This document shows positions 33,894 to 42,833 of a stretch of 64,000 nt of DNA, one piece after another. The stretch spans positions 1 to 64,000 of the forward strand of contig CAJUEV010000005.1 of assembly GCA_910585785.1 (NCBI GenBank), in the 5' to 3' direction. Below the pieces are notes generated by a model, which was given only the letters and a program-made list of their open reading frames with translations, did not search any database and was not told the DNA's origin. Within the stretch, counting starts at the first letter, position 1; the number at the start of each line of letters is the position of its first letter. Origin of the DNA: an uncultured Christensenella sp. (lineage in GTDB: Bacteria; Bacillota; Clostridia; Christensenellales; Borkfalkiaceae). Position numbers and translations under genes: made by a program.

Positions 33894-34439
33894 TTATTTT
33901 TTAAAAATTACTTTTTCAAACGCGTTCATAGGCACGCCCTTGAATAAAAGCATAGTCACGCCGCCTACCACGGCGCCGGCCAATATCCCCAAAAGCACAA
34001 GATAGGGCAGGTTTACAAACATCAGCACGGAATTTGACAAAAGCGCAAACACCGCGTTCTGGGTTATGTTGTGCGCAACCGCCGCCGCTATCGAAACGGA
34101 CAAAATAGAAATTTTGGGATAGACGAAATACATTAAAAGGGACGAAACCGCCATAGAAACGACTCCGCCTGTAAAACTGTATAAAAGCGCGGAAACGTTG
34201 CCCGCGTAAACCGCGCCCAAACCCGTCCTCAGCGCCACTACTATAAACGCTTCAAGCGGGGAATACATTATAAGCGCGGCAAAAGAAAATATGTTTGCAA
34301 GTCCCGGCTTAGCCCCCGGTATAACAAGAGTGGGGAAAAGGCTTTCTATTATAAACGTAATAAGACTAAGCCCTGTAAGCAAAGCCAAAACCGCTATTTT
34401 TTTTGCTGCGAATCTGCCCGCCCGCGACGATTTTGCCAT
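33894..34439 (-). CDS. Gx transporter family protein (heptaprenyl diphosphate synthase component I-like)
   Basis: 181-aa membrane protein with about five helices and the family motif VIPGAKPGLANIFSF. The name derives from homology to a prenyl synthase subunit, but members accompany rnf, NusG-II and ApbE genes and look like small transporter (S-component-like) proteins. It heads the rnf operon 67 bp before rnfC. The TATAAT on the minus strand (34454-34449) sits 9 nt before the ATG with no SD, so translation is probably leaderless. Confidence 0.85.
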   Translation of the reverse strand: MAKSSRAGRFAAKKIAVLALLTGLSLITFIIESLFPTLVIPGAKPGLANIFSFAALIMYSPLEAFIVVALRTGLGAVYAGNVSALLYSFTGGVVSMAVSSLLMYFVYPKISILSVSIAAAVAHNITQNAVFALLSNSVLMFVNLPYLVLLGILAGAVVGGVTMLLFKGVPMNAFEKVIFKK

Positions 34440-34448
34440 ATATACACT

Positions 34449-34477
34449 ATTATAAACTAAAAAATAAAATTAGTAAA
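34449..34477 (-). promoter_or_regulatory. Promoter of the Gx-rnf operon, predicted leaderless
   Basis: On the minus strand TTTACT, 17-bp spacer, TATAAT, with the start codon 9 nt beyond the -10. The expected RNA start is 2-4 nt before the ATG. Confidence 0.6.
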
Positions 34478-34620
34478 TAGCAAACGGTCAAATTCCTTGC
34501 TTTTTTTGCCGATTTTTATAAAATTTTTGCGCTTTGCAATAAGTTTAAATCACGTTTGCGGCAGTCGCGCTGCAACGTGCGCGCCCGGGTAAGGCGCGGC
34601 GCACAAACGCCTTCAATAGG

Positions 34621-34649
34621 TTGACAATCGCGCCTTGCGATATTATAAT
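34621..34649 (+). promoter_or_regulatory. Consensus promoter of the M18 aminopeptidase gene
   Basis: TTGACA at 34621-34626, 17-bp spacer, TATAAT at 34644-34649. An exact consensus 38 bp before the ATG. Confidence 0.9.
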
Positions 34650-34687
34650 GATTGACAAATAAAAAGTTTATTTTAAGGAGATTTACA

Positions 34688-36061
34688 ATGGATTTGAAAT
34701 ATACGCGCAAAAATGCGTTTAAAGAAGCGGACGGCGACACGCTTGAAAAAATTTACGACTTTGCGGAAGGTTATAAAAAGTTTTTGGACTGCTCCAAAAC
34801 GGAGCGCGACGCGGTTGTAACCGCAAAAAAACTTGCCGAAGAAAACGGTTTTAAGCCCTTTTCTTTTGCAGAAAAACTTAAAGCGGGGGACAAGCGCTAT
34901 TTTGTAAACCGTCATAAAAACGTATTTTTGATAAGAGTGGGCACCGAGGACGTAGCAAAGTGCGGAGTGCGCATAATGGTTGCGCACGTCGACAGCCCCC
35001 GTCTTGATTTAAAGCCCAACCCTATGTACGAGGAAAACGGACTTTGCTATCTTAAAACGCACTATTACGGCGGAATCAAAAAATATCAGTGGACGGCAAT
35101 TCCACTTGCGCTTCACGGCGTGGTTATGCTTCGCGGAGGCGAAAAAGTTGAAATTTGCGTCGGCGAGGACGAGGACGACCCCGTTTTCTATATCACGGAC
35201 ATTCTTCCGCACCTCGGCGCGGAACAGTCTGCAAAGACTTTGGGCAAGGCTATCGACGGAGAAAGCCTTAACGCCATAATCGGCGGTTTGCCCGCTGTTT
35301 CGGAAGAATGCGAGGAAGATAAAGAAGCCGTAAAAACAGCCGTGCTTAAACTGCTTAACCAGAAGTACGGGTTTACGGAAGTCGACTTGCAGTGCTCGGA
35401 ATTGTGCTTTGTGCCCGCAGGAAAGGCGCGCGACGTGGGCTTTGACCGTACGCTTATTTCCGCTTACGGACACGACGACAAGGTATGCGCCTATCCCGAA
35501 ATGCGCGCAATATTCGACTGCGACTCTCCGCATACTATGATTGCGGTTTTCGCCGACAAGGAAGAAGTGGGCTCGGACGGAACTACGGGTATGCAAAGCA
35601 AGGTAATTTCCGACGTTATAGATACCGTTGCCGCTTCATTCAAGGCAAACCCCATTGAAGTAAGATACAATTCAAAGTGCATTTCCGCGGACGTTACCGC
35701 GGCTTACGACCCCGCATATTATACAGTATTCGAAAAACGCAATTCAACTTATATTTCCTGCGGCGCGGCGGTTTCAAAATATACCGGTTCGCGCGGCAAG
35801 GCTTCAACCAACGACGCTCCCGCCGAATTTATGGGCTTTATACGCGATATTTTCGACGACGGCGAGGTATGCTGGCAGGTAGGCGAACTCGGCGCGGTTG
35901 ACGCGGGCGGCGGCGGCACCGTTGCAAAATATATAGCCAACCTCGGCATAGACACGGTTGACGTGGGCGTTCCCGTGCTTTCTATGCACGCCCCTTACGA
36001 GCTTATTTCAAAGGCGGACGTGTACTCGCTGTACCTTGCCTGCCTTGCGTTCTGCAAATAA
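34688..36061 (+). CDS. M18-family aminopeptidase (aspartyl aminopeptidase-like)
   Basis: 457-aa cytoplasmic zinc metallopeptidase. Metal and active-site regions: VAHVDSPRLDLKPNP (His-x-Asp), ADKEEVGSDGTTGMQ (Glu-Glu), CISADVTAAYDP and a C-terminal SMHAPYELISK with the final His ligand. These form the co-catalytic dinuclear zinc centre of M18. It probably trims N-terminal residues from peptides; acidic versus other specificity is not readable. ATG at 34688 follows AAGGAG; an upstream TTG lies close to the promoter. It is monocistronic with its own terminator. Confidence 0.92.
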   Translation: MDLKYTRKNAFKEADGDTLEKIYDFAEGYKKFLDCSKTERDAVVTAKKLAEENGFKPFSFAEKLKAGDKRYFVNRHKNVFLIRVGTEDVAKCGVRIMVAHVDSPRLDLKPNPMYEENGLCYLKTHYYGGIKKYQWTAIPLALHGVVMLRGGEKVEICVGEDEDDPVFYITDILPHLGAEQSAKTLGKAIDGESLNAIIGGLPAVSEECEEDKEAVKTAVLKLLNQKYGFTEVDLQCSELCFVPAGKARDVGFDRTLISAYGHDDKVCAYPEMRAIFDCDSPHTMIAVFADKEEVGSDGTTGMQSKVISDVIDTVAASFKANPIEVRYNSKCISADVTAAYDPAYYTVFEKRNSTYISCGAAVSKYTGSRGKASTNDAPAEFMGFIRDIFDDGEVCWQVGELGAVDAGGGGTVAKYIANLGIDTVDVGVPVLSMHAPYELISKADVYSLYLACLAFCK

Positions 36062-36110
36062 AAATAAAACGACGCGATTTTTAACGCGTCAAAACAAATA
36101 GCAAACAAAC

Positions 36111-36150
36111 GGCGCCTTGTGGGTTATAACCCGCAAGGCGCCTTATTATA
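36111..36150. terminator. Terminator between the aminopeptidase and the convergent unknown gene
   Basis: 15-bp stem GGCGCCTTGTGGGTT with complement at 36128-36142 (one mismatch/G-T), then TTATTAT. It probably works in both directions. Confidence 0.8.
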
Positions 36151-36159
36151 AATACTTTA

Positions 36160-37566
36160 TTATTTTCTTTTTTCGGGAATAAAACTGTAAACGTCCGTAA
36201 GCACCTGTCTTACAAATTTTTTATACTGTTTCGCGCCCGACTCAAACAACACGTAAACCCTTTCTTCGCCCCTGCTTTTCATAATGCAAAGCCCTTCCGA
36301 CATACAAGGCACGTCGTAAGTGCGCAAAAGCGTGGTGCTGTCTATAAAGTAAACGCGCAGGTTGTTAACCGTGTAAGGCAATTTTTTGCCTACCGTGTAT
36401 TCCTTATAAAACCCGTCGTAGCCGTAATACTTCTTTTCGCCGTTTTCGTCGGTGAAAATATCCTGATAAAGTTTGCTGGGAGTGGTGTCGTATTTGGAAT
36501 CGGCAAGTTTGTTCCAATCGTAATATAGCAATTTGCTGTTTTTTAAACCGTAACTTACCGAAAGCACCAGCTTTCCGTCGGTGGTGCGCGCAAAACCCTG
36601 CACTTCGTTGGGTACCGAAAAAATGTTTTGAATGAGCGGAACGGGGTAGCCGTGCTTCGTCTTATAATCTTTCGAGTCGCTTGAAGTTACGGTATAAACG
36701 CCCAAATCGTTGTCGGAGTAGTAGTTTGAGTTTACGTTGTATTCGTAAACAAATGCCTTGTGAACGTCGCCGCCCGTCTTTTTGCCGTCTTTTTCAACGA
36801 CGGGAGTTGTCAGGTGGTGCGTGTCCGCCGTGCCGTATTTGTCGCCCTTGCGGTAAAACTCGCCCACGTACAATCTGTCCTTATAGTCGGGACCGCTGCC
36901 CTCGCCTGCGTCCGCGTCGTAATAGTAGAGGAAGGAGGCGTTGCCCTGCGCGTCGAAATGCGCGGAAAAAGTTATCGAGTTATCCGCTTCGGGATTTTCG
37001 CTGTTTGCGGCTTTTTTTACTATTTCTTCAACAAGCGTGGCTTTGTCGTCCTGTCTTTTCGCAACGAAAACCGTGCCCGTTTCGGTTATTTTTCCGTTAT
37101 CGTCCGTTTCCTCCAACTGCGAGCTTATCCAGAGGAAGTCGCGGTTTAAGGCTATTCCGCCGACGTGTCCCGTGTGCGGGGTGCCGTCGGTGTTTTTAAG
37201 GGTTACGTATCCCACGTAGCCGGTGTCTTTGCCGACAACGTACACGCGCGAAGCCTGTTTTTGTCCCTTAACTTCGGGCATATATGAAGAAATAAAGAAA
37301 AAATCCTGCTTTTTCTTTTCGGTTTTTTGCGTGACGGTGCCGTCCTCGCCGGTTACTTCGGTAATTACTTCGTATTCGCCGTTATGAAAACTTGCCAAAC
37401 CTTGGGGCGAACCGCCCGCTTTAAGGTCGGGAATGGCAAATTCCGCCTTCAAATCTTTAAAATCGCCGTATCTGTCCCCCCAGAACCATATAACCAAAAA
37501 GACCGATATAATCACGGCGACGGAAAATACCGCCACGGCGGCGATTAATAACTTGTTTCTTTTCAT
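36160..37566 (-). CDS. Membrane-anchored extracytoplasmic protein of unknown function
   Basis: 468 aa. A single N-terminal transmembrane helix (LLIAAVAVFSVAVIISVFLVIWFW) is followed by a large outward domain rich in beta-strand and turns. Repeating strand pairs (SRVYVVGKDTGYVGYVTL, GGIALNRDFLWISSQ, VQGFARTTDGKLVLSVSYG) suggest a beta-propeller-like fold. There is no catalytic motif. SD AAGGGTGG. Function unknown. Confidence 0.7.
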   Translation of the reverse strand: MKRNKLLIAAVAVFSVAVIISVFLVIWFWGDRYGDFKDLKAEFAIPDLKAGGSPQGLASFHNGEYEVITEVTGEDGTVTQKTEKKKQDFFFISSYMPEVKGQKQASRVYVVGKDTGYVGYVTLKNTDGTPHTGHVGGIALNRDFLWISSQLEETDDNGKITETGTVFVAKRQDDKATLVEEIVKKAANSENPEADNSITFSAHFDAQGNASFLYYYDADAGEGSGPDYKDRLYVGEFYRKGDKYGTADTHHLTTPVVEKDGKKTGGDVHKAFVYEYNVNSNYYSDNDLGVYTVTSSDSKDYKTKHGYPVPLIQNIFSVPNEVQGFARTTDGKLVLSVSYGLKNSKLLYYDWNKLADSKYDTTPSKLYQDIFTDENGEKKYYGYDGFYKEYTVGKKLPYTVNNLRVYFIDSTTLLRTYDVPCMSEGLCIMKSRGEERVYVLFESGAKQYKKFVRQVLTDVYSFIPEKRK

Positions 37567-37693
37567 AGCCCACCCTTGTAAAAGTACCTTTTAAGCGCTG
37601 CGGAAAGCGGAGTTTACGCAATCCGCATTTTGCTTAATTTATATATATTGTAACAAAATCCAACTTAAAAAGCAAATTATTTTTCCGCTTGTT

Positions 37694-38053
37694 TCAGCCG
37701 AAAATGGCTTTTAGTATAAGTCCGAATATAAAAGTAGCCAAAGCGCCGACAAACGCCAAAAAAATTTTAAACGTGACGTCGCGCCGCCTTTGTTTCGCCG
37801 CGCGTTTGTACGCAAAGCCGCTTTCTTTAAGCTGAATTACGTACATTTTTTCGCCTTTTCTTTCGGAAGCAATCAAATCGAAATATCCGTCGCATTGCAG
37901 CGCGTGCAAAATATCGTCAACCTTTTCGGGATTATAGCGCCGATTGGAAGGGAGTATGGACAGTATGTCTAACGGTGAAATAAGACAGCCTTCCGTTCCG
38001 TCGCACAGGGCGAAAACCGCCCCCATAACTTCGTTTTCGCAGCGGGAAAGCAT
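37694..38053 (-). CDS. Membrane-tethered winged-helix-like protein (copy 2)
   Basis: 119 aa. An N-terminal domain with a winged-helix pattern (VMGAVFALCDG...SPLDILSILPSNRRYNPEKVDDILHALQCDGYFDLI) ends in one C-terminal transmembrane helix. It resembles the gene immediately upstream, from which it is separated by 1 bp. Probably a tandem duplication whose members form a membrane-linked DNA-binding or scaffolding pair; no known family. Confidence 0.6.
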   Translation of the reverse strand: MLSRCENEVMGAVFALCDGTEGCLISPLDILSILPSNRRYNPEKVDDILHALQCDGYFDLIASERKGEKMYVIQLKESGFAYKRAAKQRRRDVTFKIFLAFVGALATFIFGLILKAIFG

Positions 38054-38054
38054 T

Positions 38055-38450
38055 TTACGCTATAAGCGCGGACAGTAAAACTATAAGCATACTGCCTGCC
38101 GCTCCTCCCGCAAAAGCCGCAAAAAACACCGCAAGAGTTGTCTTCGGCTTTTTTTCTTTTCGCTCGGCTGTTTCCGCTTGGGGCTGCGCTTGTTCCGCAA
38201 GCGTGCAATCCTCGACGGGCGGGGTATACTTTTTGAGGGGAGCGGCGCAATACATTTCACCGCCCCTGTATTTCAAATCCAAATACCCTTCCGCGACAAG
38301 CGCGTCTACCGCGGCTTTAAGTTCGCGTTCGGAAAATTCCGCGTCGGACGGAAAATTTTCAAACAGTTCGTCCGCGGAAACCACAACGTATTTGCCGTTT
38401 GTTGAAAGCGAAAAAAATTTGTCTAATACCGAGCAAGCTATTTTGTCCAT
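38055..38450 (-). CDS. Membrane-tethered winged-helix-like protein (copy 1)
   Basis: 131 aa. The N terminus (DKIACSVLDKFFSLS...ERELKAAVDALVAEGYLDLKYRGGEMYCA) fits a winged helix with a wing hairpin. A charged, Gln/Glu-rich linker and a C-terminal transmembrane helix (FFAAFAGGAAGSMLIVLLSAL) follow. It shares its layout and several positions with the adjacent downstream gene. It has only a weak SD; the regulatory target is unknown. Confidence 0.6.
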   Translation of the reverse strand: MDKIACSVLDKFFSLSTNGKYVVVSADELFENFPSDAEFSERELKAAVDALVAEGYLDLKYRGGEMYCAAPLKKYTPPVEDCTLAEQAQPQAETAERKEKKPKTTLAVFFAAFAGGAAGSMLIVLLSALIA

Positions 38451-38497
38451 ATCACTATTAATAATGGCAAAAAACCGCTTTATTTATACTTTTTTGC

Positions 38498-38854
38498 TTA
38501 TCCGTTAAAAGACGAATAAATTATTCCGCCTATAAAAAGCGCAATAAATAATACCAGCAGCACGTACGCGACTATCGTTACGTATTTAACCGTCTTTAAC
38601 GCGCCCGTCTTTTTTTGTGCGTTGCAAAAGGCGAGGGAGGCAAGTTCAAACAATACCGAAGCGATAAGCGAATACACCCCCAACCGAGTAAAGGCAAGTC
38701 CGAAAGCGGCGGCGCCCAGCGCGCAACAGCATACGGCAAGGTAAAAGCGGATAGCTCCTTTGCCGTAGTTTGCCTTATCGGTATTTTCTTTCTGTGTTCC
38801 GTCGGCGGTTTGAGTTTCTTCGCCTTCGGGCTTTTTTTCGTCGTCGTTTTTCAT
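38498..38854 (-). CDS. Small membrane protein of unknown function
   Basis: 118 aa. A hydrophilic, acidic N terminus of about 30 residues is followed by three predicted transmembrane helices. SD AAGGTG precedes the ATG. It lies 8 bp downstream of rqcH in the same direction, so it is likely co-transcribed with it. Confidence 0.6.
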   Translation of the reverse strand: MKNDDEKKPEGEETQTADGTQKENTDKANYGKGAIRFYLAVCCCALGAAAFGLAFTRLGVYSLIASVLFELASLAFCNAQKKTGALKTVKYVTIVAYVLLVLFIALFIGGIIYSSFNG

Positions 38855-38862
38855 AAAACACC

Positions 38863-40536
38863 TTAAATATTTTTGTCGTTTATCAAAAGTTCGGTATGGG
38901 GAGAGGGCTGTACAAGTATGGTTTTAAAGTCCGAATAAGTCACGAAGCCCGCGGGCGATTTCGGCGGTTTTTTAACTGATTTTCTCTTGCAGTAATCCAC
39001 TGAAATTTTCGCTCCGCCCCGCCCTTCCGAATAATAAGCGCAAATTTCCGCGGCGACAAGCAAAACGCTTTCGGGCGCTTCTCCCGCGGCGGAAATAATT
39101 ACGTGGGAGGAGTGGTAGCCGCGCGTATGCAGCCATATATCCTGCGGCGAAGCGTCTTTAAGCAGCCTGTCGTTTTGCAGGTTGTTGCGACCGGCGGTAA
39201 TTTTATATCCTTCCGCAACAAAGTGCCGGAACGGAGTCTGTTTAACCGTCCTTTTTTTGCCTTCGTCCGCGGCTTTTATCAGCCCAAGCGATTTAAGTTC
39301 TTCTTCCGTTTCTTCAAGGTCGCAAACGTTTTCGGCGGCGCATATGTGCGATGCAATGCTTAAAAGATAGTTTTCCTGCGCCTCGTTTTCAACCTTTTGC
39401 CGGGTGACGGAAGTTATTGTGCGCTTCATCTTTGCGTATTTTTTGTAGTATCTTTGCGCGTTGTCGGCGGGGGAAAGCGTCTTGTCCAGCGCAATTTTTA
39501 TTTTTCCGCCGTTTTCGTCGTAATAGTTTACCGCTTCAAACTCGCTTAAACCGCGTTGAACGGCGTATATGTTGGCGGTAATCAGTTCGCCTTTAAGTTT
39601 TACATCCTCCGCGCCGCGGCAGTCTAAAAGTTTTTGGTTGATTGCGGCAAGCCGTTTTTCAACCTTTTTCAGCGCGGAATTTACCGCTGCCGAAAGCCTT
39701 CTTTTAGTATCCTCAAAGGCGCGTTTTTCGCATATATACGCATAGTAAGCCGTCTGCGCGCTTAAAACGTCAGGGTAAGATTTTATATTTTCGCTTGACG
39801 AGCGAACGGCAAAGTCAAGCGGTTCGCCGTCGCCGTAAATTACGCACGGCGCAATTTCATCCCCGCATATATAGCGGTAAACGTCCTCTGCGGCGGGTTT
39901 TTCGCCGTAGCGCGCGGCAATATCGGCGGCGGTGGAGTACGCTATGCCGCGCACGTTGTCCGCAATAAATTTTGCGGCGTCGCCGTTTAAATTTTCAAAC
40001 AGCGCTTTAAGCGCGCTCAAATCTTCGGGATTGGTCTTGTCCTGCGGTTCGGGCAAAACGTATTTTGCGCCCGTAAACAAAACGCGTTTGGTGCTTTCGC
40101 TTATGGCGGTGGTTTTAAGCGCGCCGGTTATAATTCCGCCGCACGTCAAAACCGCGTTTGAGTATTTGCCCATAAGTTCGGCATAAAAGCGCATATCAAC
40201 TTTTTCGAAGTCGGAAGCGCACGCCAAATCGAAATAAACTATTCTTTCGCCCTCAACCTGCTTTACCGCGGTAATCTGCGCGTTTTGCAAGTGTTTGCGC
40301 AGCAGCATACAAAAATTGGGCGCGGCTTTCGGCGCGGGCAAATCGGCGTTTGCAAGGTTAATTCTGCAACCTTTTGCCGAAAGACAAATTTCAAGTTTAA
40401 CCGTGCCTTTCGGGGTGTATATAATAAATATAAGCAAATCTTTTTCGGGTTGGGTTATTTTTGAAATTTTTCCGCCCGTAAGCGTTTCGTTAAGTTCTTT
40501 TGCAACGTATTTTATTGTAAACGCGTCCTGCGGCAT
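38863..40536 (-). CDS. rqcH: Rqc2 homologue RqcH (NFACT protein)
   Basis: 557-aa ribosome-quality-control factor that binds stalled 50S subunits and adds C-terminal Ala tails. The N-terminal NFACT-N domain shows MRFYAELMGKYSNAVL and the C-terminal NFACT-R domain shows NDRLLKDASPQDIWLHTRGYHSSHVII with GRGGAKISVDYCKRK; coiled-coil helices lie between. Length and order match RqcH/FbpA. SD AAAGGGAT. Proteins tailed by RqcH are degraded mainly by ClpXP, and clpP and clpX lie nearby on the other strand. Confidence 0.92.
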   Translation of the reverse strand: MPQDAFTIKYVAKELNETLTGGKISKITQPEKDLLIFIIYTPKGTVKLEICLSAKGCRINLANADLPAPKAAPNFCMLLRKHLQNAQITAVKQVEGERIVYFDLACASDFEKVDMRFYAELMGKYSNAVLTCGGIITGALKTTAISESTKRVLFTGAKYVLPEPQDKTNPEDLSALKALFENLNGDAAKFIADNVRGIAYSTAADIAARYGEKPAAEDVYRYICGDEIAPCVIYGDGEPLDFAVRSSSENIKSYPDVLSAQTAYYAYICEKRAFEDTKRRLSAAVNSALKKVEKRLAAINQKLLDCRGAEDVKLKGELITANIYAVQRGLSEFEAVNYYDENGGKIKIALDKTLSPADNAQRYYKKYAKMKRTITSVTRQKVENEAQENYLLSIASHICAAENVCDLEETEEELKSLGLIKAADEGKKRTVKQTPFRHFVAEGYKITAGRNNLQNDRLLKDASPQDIWLHTRGYHSSHVIISAAGEAPESVLLVAAEICAYYSEGRGGAKISVDYCKRKSVKKPPKSPAGFVTYSDFKTILVQPSPHTELLINDKNI

Positions 40537-40764
40537 ATAAAATCCCTTTCATAAATATTTATTCGTACGAAGCGCGCCCGTCGGTTTACGCTTCCGCCGC
40601 GTTTATTTTACATTAAAACGCAAAAAAAGTAAATTGTTTTAGCGGGCTTGTCTCCGCCGAGATTTTTGCGAAAATACGATTAAATCGCTTTTCAAAATAA
40701 AAGCGTTGTGTTACAATAATTCGCGTATAAAAATAAAATCGCAATATATTTTTAGGAGAAAAAA

Positions 40765-42135
40765 ATGAACTATACACAGGCAGTCGGAGAAAAGAGCACG
40801 GTCAAACTGACTATTAACTTTACCGAAGAAGAATGGCAGGGCGCAATTTCGCAGGCGTATCTTAAAACGCGCGGCAAGTACGCCGTACCCGGTTTCAGAA
40901 AAGGCAAAGCCCCCAAACCCGTAATCGAAAATTATTACGGCAAGGGCGTTTTCTACGACGAGGCGTTCAACGTGCTTTACCGCGAGCACTATTTTGCAAT
41001 ACTTGAAAAGGAAAAGGACAATTTTACCGCCGTCGGCGAGCCCGAACTTTCGGTTGAAGAAATGGAAGAAGGCAAGGGAATAACCCTTACCGCCGTCGTA
41101 CCCGTTAAACCCGAAGTCGAAATAGAAACTTACAAGGGTTTAAAAATAAAGAAGTATGAGTATAATGTAACGGAAGCGGATATTGACGCGGAAGCAAAAA
41201 AACTGCTTGAACGCAACGCGACCGAAGTTGAAGTTACCGACAGACCCTGCAAAAACGGCGACAAAGTAAACATAGACTTTTCCGGCAGCGTGGACGGCGA
41301 AAAATTTGCCGGCGGCACCGCGGAAGGCTACGATTTGGTTTTGGGCAGCGGCAGTTTTATTCCCGGTTTCGAAGCGCAGGTCGAAGGTATGGAAATCGGC
41401 GGCGCGCGCGACATAACCGTAAAATTCCCCGAAGATTATCAGGCTGACAATTTGCGCGGCAAGGACGCCGTTTTCGCAATAAAACTCAATAAAATAACCG
41501 AAAACAAACTTCCCGAACTTAACGACGAATACGTCAAAAAACACGCTGGCGCGGAAACCGTCGAAGAATACAGAAACAACGTGCGCGAAAGACTTTTGAA
41601 AAGCGCCGAAAACCGTTCGCGCGACGAAACGGAAAACAGCATAGTGGAAGAAATTTGCAAGCACGCCAAGGCGGAAATTCCCGAAGCGATGATAGAAAGC
41701 GAAATTGACTCTATGGTAAAAGATTTCTCTTACCGTCTTATGTATCAGGGAATAAAACTTGAAGATTACGTCAAATATATGGGACAGACGATGGAACAGT
41801 TCCGCGAGCAGTTCAAACCGCAGGCTCAGCCCAGAGTTATGTCGCAGCTTGTAATAGACAAAATTATCCGCACGGAAGGCATAGGCGCGACGGATGCGGA
41901 AATAGACGCTAAAATAGAAGAACAGGGCAAATCCGTGGGCAAATCTTTTGAAGAATACAAAAAGTCTATGGACCCCCGTCAGGCTGACTATATCAAAAAC
42001 GATATAATAGTTACCAAACTTTTCGACTTCCTTATGAGCAATAACGAACTGTATACGGAAGGCGGCGCGGCGGAAAAAACTGCGGAAAAGCCCGCGGCAA
42101 AATCCGCAAAAAAGACAACAAAAAAGAAAGCGTAA
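40765..42135 (+). CDS. tig: Trigger factor (ribosome-associated chaperone)
   Basis: 456 aa. An N-terminal ribosome-binding domain with the signature GFRKGKAPKPVIENYYG is followed by a central FKBP-type prolyl isomerase domain (GDKVNIDFSGSVDGEKFAGGTAEGYDLVLGSGSFIPGFE). A helical C-terminal chaperone domain ends in a Lys/Ala-rich tail (AKSAKKTTKKKA). It holds nascent chains as they leave the ribosome. SD AGGAG. It heads the tig-clpP-clpX-lon-ysxC run typical of Bacillota. Confidence 0.97.
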   Translation: MNYTQAVGEKSTVKLTINFTEEEWQGAISQAYLKTRGKYAVPGFRKGKAPKPVIENYYGKGVFYDEAFNVLYREHYFAILEKEKDNFTAVGEPELSVEEMEEGKGITLTAVVPVKPEVEIETYKGLKIKKYEYNVTEADIDAEAKKLLERNATEVEVTDRPCKNGDKVNIDFSGSVDGEKFAGGTAEGYDLVLGSGSFIPGFEAQVEGMEIGGARDITVKFPEDYQADNLRGKDAVFAIKLNKITENKLPELNDEYVKKHAGAETVEEYRNNVRERLLKSAENRSRDETENSIVEEICKHAKAEIPEAMIESEIDSMVKDFSYRLMYQGIKLEDYVKYMGQTMEQFREQFKPQAQPRVMSQLVIDKIIRTEGIGATDAEIDAKIEEQGKSVGKSFEEYKKSMDPRQADYIKNDIIVTKLFDFLMSNNELYTEGGAAEKTAEKPAAKSAKKTTKKKA

Positions 42136-42166
42136 AATTTAAAAATCAAAAAATAACGGAGCAGTT

Positions 42167-42763
42167 ATGAAAATGGATAGAAACGCCCTTGTTCCCTACA
42201 TCGTCGAACAGACTTCCCGCGGGGAACGCTCTTACGATATTTACAGCAGACTTTTAGAGGACAGAATAATATTTTTAAGCGGCGAAATCGACGACGCGGT
42301 GGCAAACACCGTCGTGGCGCAACTTATATATCTTGAAGCAAAGGACCCTTCTAAGGATATTTCGCTGTATATCAACAGCCCCGGCGGCTCAGTTTCGGCA
42401 GGGCTTGCCATATACGACACGATGAACTACGTAAAGTGCGACGTTTCAACTATTTGCATAGGTATGGCGGCTTCAATGGGCGCGTTTCTGCTTTCAAGCG
42501 GACAAAAGGGCAAGCGTTACGCCCTTCCCAACAGCGAAATTATGATTCACCAGCCTTTGGGCGGCGCTCAGGGACAGGCAAGCGACATAAAGATAGCAGC
42601 CGAGCATATTTTAAAGACCAAACAAAAACTCAATTCCATATTGGCGCAAAACTCGGGCAAACCGCTTGAACAGGTAGAGCGCGACACCGACCGCGACAAC
42701 TACCTTTCCGCGCAGGAGGCTATGGAATACGGGCTTATAGACAAAGTTTTTTATAAAAGATAA
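42167..42763 (+). CDS. clpP: ATP-dependent Clp protease proteolytic subunit
   Basis: 198-aa serine protease forming the tetradecameric ClpP barrel. The catalytic triad is visible: Ser in GMAASMGAFLL, His in MIHQPLGGAQG and Asp in ERDTDRDN. The N-terminal axial loop is VPYIVEQTSRGERSYDIYSRLL. SD GGAGC. It sits 31 bp after tig and directly before clpX. Confidence 0.97.
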   Translation: MKMDRNALVPYIVEQTSRGERSYDIYSRLLEDRIIFLSGEIDDAVANTVVAQLIYLEAKDPSKDISLYINSPGGSVSAGLAIYDTMNYVKCDVSTICIGMAASMGAFLLSSGQKGKRYALPNSEIMIHQPLGGAQGQASDIKIAAEHILKTKQKLNSILAQNSGKPLEQVERDTDRDNYLSAQEAMEYGLIDKVFYKR

Positions 42764-42833
42764 TTGACGTCGGCTTATAAAAAAGCCGTTATTGAAATCA
42801 TTTAATTTAAAGTAACATTTTCAGGAGTAGTTT

